From Betaproteobacteria bacterium (GTDB lineage: Bacteria; Pseudomonadota; Gammaproteobacteria; Burkholderiales; SG8-39), in NCBI GenBank assembly GCA_007280315.1, contig QYQC01000060.1:1-31732 (forward strand): a stretch of DNA of 31,732 nucleotides, written 5' to 3'. The notes below the pieces were generated by a model that saw nothing but the letters and a program-made list of their open reading frames with translations, ran no database searches and was not told the origin of the DNA. The position numbers were made by a program, and so were the translations under genes. Positions 23,410 to 30,022 of this stretch are shown in pieces; positions within the stretch are counted from its first letter, which is position 1, and every line of letters starts with the position of its first letter.

Positions 23410-24027
23410 CTAGACAAACAATGTGACGTCCGACTCCTGCGCTTTCGGCAGGAAAGTGGCGGCGCCGCAGTATTCTTTCACCTCCGGGATGAAGTCGTCG
23501 TGAGTGAAACCGAACAGGTCCACCGTCATCTGGCAACCGATCATCTCCACCCCCGCCTCCAGGCTCAACTCGCGCAATTCGGTGACGCTGGCCACGCCTT
23601 TGTTGCTCATGGTCTGCTTCATCAGCGTGCTGGCAAAGGACTCGAAACCGGGGACGCCGGCCTGGATCAGATTGGGGATGTTCCAATTGATGCCCTTGAA
23701 CCAATCCGGGCCGAAGGGCATTTTCATCGGCATGCCGGGATTACCGAGCGGGCTGATCTTGAGATCCGTAATGTCCTTACGCAGCAATTGCAAACCGTAG
23801 AAGGTAAAGAAGATCGACACGTTCCACCCGAGCGCTGCGGCGGTCGAGGCCAGAATAAACGGCGGATAGGCCCAGTCGAGCGTACCCTTGGTGGCGATAA
23901 TGGTCATCGAAGGCGTCTTGTTCGCCTTCAGCTCCGCCAGTTTTTCCTCGATTTTCCGCGGCAGGATTTCATCGAGCCGCTGCAGGACGATTTGCTCGAT
24001 CAATGCAACATCAGGAGTGGCACCCAT
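23410..24027 (-). CDS. DsrE2-like sulfurtransferase family protein
   Basis: A 205-residue member of the DsrE/DsrF/DsrH-like group (DsrE2 type), implicated in passing sulfane sulfur to partners such as TusA in sulfur oxidizers. The start ATG 24027 follows GGAGGAAAAA, a very strong ribosome site. After a charged N-terminal helix, MTIIATKGTLDWAYPPFILA opens the alpha/beta domain. A hydrophobic stretch (about 54-82, ILASTAAALGWNVSIFFTFY) suggests membrane association. The Cys expected to carry sulfur is C165 in EMIGCQMTVDLFGF; a second, C187, lies in EYCGAATFLP. No tusA or rhodanese gene is adjacent, unlike the common rhd-tusA-dsrE2 order. The fadL-type gene follows, so they may be co-transcribed. 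Confidence 0.87.
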   Translation of the reverse strand: MGATPDVALIEQIVLQRLDEILPRKIEEKLAELKANKTPSMTIIATKGTLDWAYPPFILASTAAALGWNVSIFFTFYGLQLLRKDITDLKISPLGNPGMPMKMPFGPDWFKGINWNIPNLIQAGVPGFESFASTLMKQTMSNKGVASVTELRELSLEAGVEMIGCQMTVDLFGFTHDDFIPEVKEYCGAATFLPKAQESDVTLFV

Positions 24028-24371
24028 TTTTTCCTCCGTTCTTTATCTGGCTGCAGCCTGCCAGACCTTATCAGCATGTCCGGTAATCATGCACGAACAT
24101 TTCGCCCATGATCCATCCGAATTATCTTATTGCTCTATAGTTTGGACTAATGCTGAACCGGATCGCGCGCCCATCCGAAGCTGCAGGTGGGTAGGGCGAC
24201 AATCCCGGCACAAAGACTAGCAGTTTCGCGGCAAACCACAAGCGTTAAAAGACGCGCTTCCTTTTCATCGCCGCCGCGTCGATTTCGCGCATTGCCGCAC
24301 GTGGTAGTATTTCCCAGGCAATAAAATCATGACGCCGGTGAACCTTGATTCCGGCGCAAGCGGAGCGATGC
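24028..24371. other. Divergent intergenic region between dsrE2-like gene and sensor kinase
   Basis: A 344-base gap without a credible gene. It must hold the promoters for both flanking units, but I see no clear -35/-10 pair on either strand. On the minus side there is an AT-rich patch with GATAAT-like boxes around 24115-24140. On the plus side, TAGTAT and TAAAAT lie around 24306-24328. CGCCGG (24333-24338) and CCGGCG (24351-24356) can form a stem just before the kinase ribosome site GGAG (24362-24365). Confidence 0.6.
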
Positions 24372-25583
24372 ATGAACCAGCCGGGAATACACCCCGTGCA
24401 AGCTACCGGCCCCGCGCGTGAAACCGATCTGCAGGCCTTGCGCGCACTGTCCGAACTCACCGCCGTGCTCGCCGAAGAGCACGACCCGGAGAAGTTGCTA
24501 GAGCGCGCGCTCGGCACCATGGTCCGGCTCGCCGGCGCCCAGGCCGGCGCTGTGCGCGTGGTGACCAGTGACGGCGTCCATTTGCGCCTGGTCGCATCTC
24601 AAGGGTTGACGCCGGAAGTGGTCGCGCAGGAGGAGTTGGTACCGCTGGACTGCGGCCTCTGCGGCGCCGCAGTGAGTGACGACGCGGTGCGCCAGAGTTT
24701 CGATCTGCGGCACTGCGTCACGCATACCGGCTCGGACTACTTCCGCAGCCTCGGTACGGCGGTGGTGGTCCCACTGCGCCATATGGGCCGGGTACTGGGC
24801 GCCTACACCCTGTTTTTTAGCGAAAAGCGCGACACACCTGAGGAACTGGGCTTGCTGTTTCGCAGCATCAGCGAGCACCTGGGCATGGCGCTGGAAAATA
24901 CGCGCCTGCTGCGCGAGAACATGCGCATGACGCTGATGAGCGAACGCCAGCTGATCGCCAACGAAGTGCACGATTCGCTGGCGCAGACCATGGCCTACAT
25001 GAAAATCAGGCTCGCCATGATGCAGGAAGCGCTGGAGGCGAGCGAGCAGCCCCGTGCGCTGAAACACGCCGGCGAGGTGCAGCAGGCGCTCGACGGGGCT
25101 TACTCCGACTTGAGGGAGTTGTTGTTGCAGTTTCGCAATCGAATGGATCCGCTGGGCCTGGTGCATGCGCTTGGTGAGCTCAAAACCAAATTTCGCGATC
25201 GCACCGGCATCGAGCTCGCGTTTGACGACAGAACCACCGACCTCGACCTGAGCGTTGAGGACGAAGGCCAGGTGTTCCATATCATGCAGGAGGCGCTCGC
25301 CAACGTGGCACGCCACTCCGGCGCCAAGCATGCCCGCCTGACCATGGACCTGATCGGCGGCGAGTATCGCTTCGCGGTCGAGGACGACGGACTGGGATTC
25401 TTTGCCTTCGGACAGCGTCTGGGCGGCAGCGAGCACTATCCGCACCTGCGCCATCATCTCGGCGTCAACATCATGCGCGAACGCGCGCAGCGATTGAACG
25501 GCTCGATCGAAATCGTCAATCTGCCCCAGGGCGGCGCCCGTGTCAGCCTGGTGTTTCCTGCAGAGCGCGGATCAGGCACATGA
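24372..25583 (+). CDS. Soluble GAF-domain sensor histidine kinase (NarX/NreB-like HPK7)
   Basis: A 403-residue cytoplasmic kinase without membrane spans. A GAF domain occupies about residues 20-180. Then come the HisKA_3 dimerisation box with the phospho-acceptor H200 in IANEVHDSLAQTMAYMKIRL and a HATPase domain (EALANVARHSGAKHARL, VEDDGLGF, then LGVNIMRERAQRLNG). The GAF domain has C94-x-x-C97 (PLDCGLCGAA) and H114-C115, a cluster that could bind metal or react with thiols or sulfane sulfur. The start is ATG 24372, 6 nt after GGAG; an in-frame TTG at 24345 is less likely. The stop overlaps the response regulator start (ATGA). The signal is unknown; the place next to dsr suggests redox or sulfur sensing. 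Confidence 0.9.
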   Translation: MNQPGIHPVQATGPARETDLQALRALSELTAVLAEEHDPEKLLERALGTMVRLAGAQAGAVRVVTSDGVHLRLVASQGLTPEVVAQEELVPLDCGLCGAAVSDDAVRQSFDLRHCVTHTGSDYFRSLGTAVVVPLRHMGRVLGAYTLFFSEKRDTPEELGLLFRSISEHLGMALENTRLLRENMRMTLMSERQLIANEVHDSLAQTMAYMKIRLAMMQEALEASEQPRALKHAGEVQQALDGAYSDLRELLLQFRNRMDPLGLVHALGELKTKFRDRTGIELAFDDRTTDLDLSVEDEGQVFHIMQEALANVARHSGAKHARLTMDLIGGEYRFAVEDDGLGFFAFGQRLGGSEHYPHLRHHLGVNIMRERAQRLNGSIEIVNLPQGGARVSLVFPAERGSGT

Positions 25584-26239
25584 AACCGATACGCGTGATG
25601 CTGGTCGATGACCACACGCTGTTCCGCAAGGGTCTGGCGGAGCTGCTGCACGGGCGCAACAACATCGACGTGGTGGCCGCCACCGCAGGCGCCACCGAAG
25701 CCGCTCGCCTGATGCAGGAGACGAAACCGGATGTGCTGTTACTCGATCTCAATCTGCCGCCGCATGGCGGACTGGCGCTGCTGCGCACTCTGCAGGATTA
25801 CGGATGGAGCGGCCCGACGCTGATCCTGACCGTGTCCGATTCCGAAGACGACCTGGCTAACGCACTGCACGCGGGCGCACGCGGTTACCTGCTGAAGGAC
25901 ATGGAGCCCGAGGACGTCACCGATGCGCTGCTGCGCGCGGCACGCGGCGAAACCGTGGTTGCGCCGGCGATGACGATGAAGCTGGTCGATCTGCTGCAGC
26001 CCGGGCGGCAGAGCAAGACGCGCGAGAACCTGCTGGCGCAGCTCACCGAACGCGAGCGTGAGATCCTCGGGCATCTGGCGCAGGGCATGTCCAACAAAGC
26101 GATCGCGCGTGCGCTCGATATCAGTTACGACACGGTGAAACTGCACGTGCGCCACATCCTGTCGAAGCTCAACTTCACCTCGCGCGTCGAGGCCGCCGTG
26201 TTTGCGGTAGAACAACGGTCAGAATCGCGCAAACCCTAG
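25580..26239 (+). CDS. NarL/FixJ-family response regulator
   Basis: A 219-residue transcription regulator, translationally coupled to the kinase by ATGA overlap. The receiver domain (1-120) has acidic residues D10 and D11, phospho-acceptor D56 in VLLLDLNLPP, and K106 in GYLLKDMEP. The C-terminal LuxR-type helix-turn-helix is LTEREREILGHLAQGMSNKA then ALDISYDTVKLHVRHILSKL. The linker is short. Its gene ends 6 bases from the dsrN stop on the opposite strand, and a small TAGCC/GGCTA stem (26237-26253) spans the junction. Targets are unknown; the dsr operon is a candidate only by neighbourhood. Confidence 0.94.
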   Translation: MKPIRVMLVDDHTLFRKGLAELLHGRNNIDVVAATAGATEAARLMQETKPDVLLLDLNLPPHGGLALLRTLQDYGWSGPTLILTVSDSEDDLANALHAGARGYLLKDMEPEDVTDALLRAARGETVVAPAMTMKLVDLLQPGRQSKTRENLLAQLTEREREILGHLAQGMSNKAIARALDISYDTVKLHVRHILSKLNFTSRVEAAVFAVEQRSESRKP

Positions 26240-26245
26240 CCGGCC

Positions 26246-27643
26246 TCAGGCTACCGCCGCCAGCGCGCGCCGCCCAAGCCGGCTGCGCACGAAAGCGACG
26301 AAGCGCGCCGCCCAGTCATGGCTGCCGGCGCAGCGAAAATGCGCGTACGTGGCGAGGAGATTGTTGATGACGATGCCGTCGGATCTTCCGTCGGTGCCGA
26401 ATCCGCGCGCGACGCGGTAAGCAAAGCGCGTATCCGTTGCCAGGCCTTCGATGCTCGAATAGTGGAATTCGTGCGCCGGCGTTTCCCCGCCATCCGCACC
26501 GTTCGGCGGCCACGGATGGGCGTCGGTCGGAGCAAGCCTGACGTAGCCCCGGCCGACCGGCCGCTCGTGCATCACCACGTCGCCGGCGATCGCGCCGACC
26601 ATGCGACGCGTCTCGCCGCGCCAACTGAGCGAACGCGCCAGGTACATCAACCCGCCGCACTCGGCGTAGGCGGGCATGCCGGCTTCGATCGCGGCGAGGA
26701 TATCGCCGCGCAGCGCGGCATTCGCCTCCAGTTCGTGCATGCATATTTCCGGAAACCCGCCGCCGATGATCAGGGCGTCCATCCGTGGCAATCGCGCATC
26801 GCGCAGGGTGTCGAAAAACACCAGTTCCGCCCCGGCACGCTCCAGCGCTTCGAGATCATCGGGATAATAAAATCCGAACGCGCGGTCGCGCGCAATGCCG
26901 ATGCGAACCACTGCTGCGGCACGCATTGGCCACGCCAGCGACGGCCCCGCTGGCAGCGGCGCTGCGCTCACCGTAGCCTCGAGCAGGCGCGCCAGATCGA
27001 CCTGCCTGGCGACGGCTGCGGCCAGCAGCGCGATGCGGCTTTGCGCTGCAGCGTCTTCGCCGGCCGGGATGAGGCCGAGGTGTCGCTCGACGATGGCAAG
27101 ACGCGGATCTTCGTGCACAGCGCCCAGCACCGGTACGTCGGTATAGTGTTCGATTACCGCGCGCAGCTTGGCTTCATGACGCGCGCCGCCCAGCCTGGAC
27201 AGGATCACCCCGGCAATGCGTATCGAGGAATCAAACGCCTGGTAGCCGAGGATCAGCGGCGCGATGCCCCGGGTCATCCCGCGCGCATCGAGCACCAGCA
27301 CCACCGGCAGACCGAGTAATTGCGCCAGCGCCGCATTGCTGTTCCTGCCGCGGAGGTCCAGGCCGTCGTACAGGCCCTTGTTGCCCTCGACCAGACAGAC
27401 GTCGGCGCTGCCGCCGTGGCGCGCGAACTCGAGTTGCAGTTCTTCCGGCGTGGACAGGTTGAAATCGAGGTTGCGGCAGCTGCGTCCGGTCGCGGCCGCG
27501 AGCCACATGGGATCGATGTAATCCGGGCCTTTCTTGAACGTCTGCACGCCAAGGCCGCGCCGCGACATTTCCGCCGCCAGTCCGATGCTGACCGTGGTCT
27601 TGCCCGAAGACTTGTGCGCAGCTGAAACGAGGAAGCGGTGCAT
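26246..27643 (-). CDS. dsrN: DsrN, siroheme amidase (cobyrinate a,c-diamide synthase-like)
   Basis: A 465-residue glutamine amidotransferase of the CobB/CbiA family. The N-terminal ATP-binding part has the P-loop SSGKTTVSIGLAAE and GVQTFKKGPDYIDP. The C-terminal class I amidotransferase domain has the nucleophile C329 in AECGGLMYL and the catalytic His in HEFHYSSIE (391-394). Homologues cloned with dsr genes are thought to amidate siroheme for the DsrAB sulfite reductase, and the position directly after dsrP supports DsrN over vitamin B12 synthesis. It begins 32 bases after dsrP, with no good ribosome site. It is the last recognisable gene of the operon here; dsrR and dsrS of Allochromatium do not follow. 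Confidence 0.9.
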   Translation of the reverse strand: MHRFLVSAAHKSSGKTTVSIGLAAEMSRRGLGVQTFKKGPDYIDPMWLAAATGRSCRNLDFNLSTPEELQLEFARHGGSADVCLVEGNKGLYDGLDLRGRNSNAALAQLLGLPVVLVLDARGMTRGIAPLILGYQAFDSSIRIAGVILSRLGGARHEAKLRAVIEHYTDVPVLGAVHEDPRLAIVERHLGLIPAGEDAAAQSRIALLAAAVARQVDLARLLEATVSAAPLPAGPSLAWPMRAAAVVRIGIARDRAFGFYYPDDLEALERAGAELVFFDTLRDARLPRMDALIIGGGFPEICMHELEANAALRGDILAAIEAGMPAYAECGGLMYLARSLSWRGETRRMVGAIAGDVVMHERPVGRGYVRLAPTDAHPWPPNGADGGETPAHEFHYSSIEGLATDTRFAYRVARGFGTDGRSDGIVINNLLATYAHFRCAGSHDWAARFVAFVRSRLGRRALAAVA

Positions 27644-27675
27644 GCGTGTTGCGTCGGGCGACAGCAGCCGGTCTC

Positions 27676-28869
27676 TCAGGCCTGCGGCTTCGCCGGCGGG
27701 TCCAGACGCTCCGGCAACAGCGCAATCGCGCGTAGAACGATGGCGACGATGGACGCGGCCAATGCCACGCCGCCCAAACCGAGCAGCACTTCCACCAGAC
27801 TCGGTGCATACGGGTGGATCTCGCCGTCGAAGTAACTGCTGGACTCGATCATTCCAGGAAACAATATTTGCGGATACGCCTGCCCGCCGATCAGGGTGAC
27901 GTACATTTGTGCCAGCCCGCCAAGCAGCACCATTGCCGCCGCGGCGGCGATGCCGGAGCGCGACAGCCGCGAGCGCAACAGCAGCGCGAGCGGAACCACG
28001 CCGCCGAGCGCAATCTGGCCCAGCCAGAGCAAGGCGGTGTACACGCCGCCGTCAAAGAGGAGAAAGCGCGCAACGTCGCGGGAACGCACAAGCTCGTACT
28101 TGGTCCCCAGGAACAGGATTGCGAAGAACAGCGAAGCGCCAACGGAAACGCCCAGCCAGTTTTTCAGCCGGCGCAATAACTCCCCCGAAACGTCCCTTCC
28201 TTCCCAGCCGCAAGCGGCAAGCAGGATTAGAATCAAAGCCGCCGCGCCATAAGCCGAAGAAAAGGCGATGAACATCGGCGCGTACAGCACCGAATCGTAG
28301 ACCGCGCGGAAATTGAAACCGAACTCCAGGCCGGTACTGGTGATCAAGAGCAGTTGCCACAGGAAAGCCACTATGGCCACCGGCTTGACATAGCGATTCA
28401 TGCGTGGCTCGAGCAGGAACCACATATAGACACCCACGCTTGCCATGTAGCCGTCATAGAAGATGACCCTGCGCGAAAGAAGCGACTCCGGGTTCAATTG
28501 CATCGCCGCCACGACCATGCGGTCAGAGCGCCCCAGATCAAGCATCACGAGCGCGAGGCCGCCCGCGAGCAGCGCCAGTGACACCAGGGCAGAGAGCGGC
28601 GCCACGGGCCTGTAGACCGCCTTGCCGAACACCGAGGCCGCCATGGCGATATTGAGCGCGCCGGTCGCGGCAATGATCAGAAACACCGCGAACACATGCG
28701 GCATGCCCCAGACAATCTGGTTGTCCATGCCGGTGACGATATGGCCGTAGTGCTCCATGTAGAAGTAGGCAATCGCCGCGAGCGCAAGCGGAACGGCGAG
28801 CAGCCCGAGCAGGCTCCAGAAGCGGCGACTGGGACCACCCAGTTCGTGATAGATCAGGTATTCGGCCAT
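27676..28869 (-). CDS. dsrP: DsrP, NrfD-family membrane subunit of the DsrMKJOP complex
   Basis: A 397-residue integral membrane protein of the NrfD/PsrC family with about ten spans, thought to exchange electrons with the quinone pool. The sequence starts MAEYLIYHELGGPSRRFW and then alternates hydrophobic helices with short loops. Features include FLLFDGGVYTALLWLGQIAL and a long C-terminal half ending PPAKPQA. The ATG 28869 is one base after the dsrO stop, with AGGGA upstream; the frame extends to 28935 but that overlaps dsrO. DsrP pairs with DsrO and DsrJ, encoded immediately upstream. Confidence 0.93.
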   Translation of the reverse strand: MAEYLIYHELGGPSRRFWSLLGLLAVPLALAAIAYFYMEHYGHIVTGMDNQIVWGMPHVFAVFLIIAATGALNIAMAASVFGKAVYRPVAPLSALVSLALLAGGLALVMLDLGRSDRMVVAAMQLNPESLLSRRVIFYDGYMASVGVYMWFLLEPRMNRYVKPVAIVAFLWQLLLITSTGLEFGFNFRAVYDSVLYAPMFIAFSSAYGAAALILILLAACGWEGRDVSGELLRRLKNWLGVSVGASLFFAILFLGTKYELVRSRDVARFLLFDGGVYTALLWLGQIALGGVVPLALLLRSRLSRSGIAAAAAMVLLGGLAQMYVTLIGGQAYPQILFPGMIESSSYFDGEIHPYAPSLVEVLLGLGGVALAASIVAIVLRAIALLPERLDPPAKPQA

Positions 28870-28870
28870 A

Positions 28871-29617
28871 TCATAGTCCCTGATAGCGCACGCCGGGATT
28901 GAGTTTGAAATCGGCCCGGATCTGTGTGCTGGCATATTTGGCTACGCGCTGCGCGATCTCGCTGTGCGGATCGTTCAGGTCGCCGAAGAACATGGCATTG
29001 TGCCCGGCCTTGGTGCATGCCTCGACGCAGGCGGGCTGCTGGTCGCGGTCGATGCGGTGCACGCACAGCGTGCAACCTTCGGCGCAGCCGTTGCCGCGCG
29101 GCACATCCGGATTCTGGTCGGTGATTGCCTCGAACACGATCGAGCGCGCTTTGTACGGGCAGGCCATGATGCAATAGCGGCAACCGATACAGATATGCCG
29201 GTCGACCAGCACGATGCCGTCGGCGCGTTTGAACGAAGCGCCGGTGGGACAGACGTCGACGCAGGGCGGATGCTCGCAATGCTGGCACATCACCGGCACC
29301 GAGTTGGCACGGCCGGTGCGCATGTCTTTCAGTTCGACTTTGCGTATCCATTGTGCATCGGTGCGCGGGTGCCCGGTGTCCTTCAGTCCGTTCTCGGTGG
29401 CACAGGCTTTGACGCAATCGTCGCATCCGGGCGCGCACTTGTTGGTGTCGATTAAGAGGCCCCAGCGGACTTGCCTGGATACCGACTGTTCGGGCGCGCG
29501 TGCTCCCGCGATCTCGATCAAACGTATCCCCGGCGCGAGCATCACGCCGCCCAGGGTGGCTGCGGAAATGGCGAGGAAGCCGCGCCGGCTCAAGCCGTCG
29601 TTCGCGTCTGCGCTCAT
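28871..29617 (-). CDS. dsrO: DsrO, periplasmic iron-sulfur subunit of DsrMKJOP
   Basis: A 248-residue ferredoxin-like electron carrier exported by the Tat pathway: the signal contains SRRGFLAISAATLGG (residues 10-24). Four cysteine groups of the HybA/NrfC type can bind four [4Fe-4S] clusters: CAPGCDDCVKAC, CQHCEHPPCVDVCP, CIGCRYCIMACP and CAEGCTLC with the later CVEAC. Its start overlaps the dsrJ stop by four bases (ATGA) and its stop is one base before dsrP, so dsrJ, dsrO and dsrP are tightly coupled. It should pass electrons between DsrJ and DsrP. Confidence 0.94.
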   Translation of the reverse strand: MSADANDGLSRRGFLAISAATLGGVMLAPGIRLIEIAGARAPEQSVSRQVRWGLLIDTNKCAPGCDDCVKACATENGLKDTGHPRTDAQWIRKVELKDMRTGRANSVPVMCQHCEHPPCVDVCPTGASFKRADGIVLVDRHICIGCRYCIMACPYKARSIVFEAITDQNPDVPRGNGCAEGCTLCVHRIDRDQQPACVEACTKAGHNAMFFGDLNDPHSEIAQRVAKYASTQIRADFKLNPGVRYQGL

Positions 29618-30012
29618 GGCTTCACTCCACTGGCGAGCTTGGGTTTGGAGGCGTGGCAGTTGAAGCAGTCGATCCTAACGCTGGCGTAATCGTGGCAGCT
29701 CTGGCAAAAGCCCTTCGCGCCGAGCACACTGCCGGTCTTCGCGCTCGCATGGCACTCGACGCACTCCTTCAGGCTGTGCTTGCGCGTGCGAATGCCCTCG
29801 TGCATCGTCAAGTCGCGCTGGTGCTTCAGCATGTCCGGGTGCTCGCGCCGCATGGTCGCACTGTCTTCCACGCACTTGCCCTGCCTGTCGATGTTGATGA
29901 CGGGCTTGGGCACCCGCTCCGAAGCGAACACGAGAACAGGCAGCAGCAGCGCGAGCAGGCAGATCGCGCGCGCGATGCGGCCGGTAAATGCTCCAGTCCC
30001 GTTGGTCTTCAC
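29614..30012 (-). CDS. dsrJ: DsrJ, periplasmic triheme cytochrome c
   Basis: A 132-residue cytochrome with an uncleaved or cleaved N-terminal hydrophobic helix (15-30, ARAICLLALLLPVLVFA). Three CxxCH motifs follow: CVECH (84-88), CQSCH (103-107) and CFNCH (116-120). A conserved Cys (C47 in DRQGKCVEDS) is the position that ligates the unusual His/Cys heme in characterised DsrJ. I chose GTG 30012 because GGAGG stands 6 nt upstream; the annotated-length frame to 30114 overlaps the dsrL 3' end. The gene follows dsrL by 10 bases and overlaps dsrO. Confidence 0.93.
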   Translation of the reverse strand: MKTNGTGAFTGRIARAICLLALLLPVLVFASERVPKPVINIDRQGKCVEDSATMRREHPDMLKHQRDLTMHEGIRTRKHSLKECVECHASAKTGSVLGAKGFCQSCHDYASVRIDCFNCHASKPKLASGVKP

Positions 30013-30022
30013 CTCCTGCCTC

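Noticed and set aside
23327..23704. Extension of the FadL-type frame upstream
   Set aside because: It runs through the dsrE2-like gene in another frame; the signal peptide begins at ATG 23326 with a ribosome site.
26237..26253. Bidirectional terminator between the response regulator and dsrN
   Set aside because: The TAGCC/GGCTA stem has only 5 bp and no T run, so it is too weak to call as a feature.
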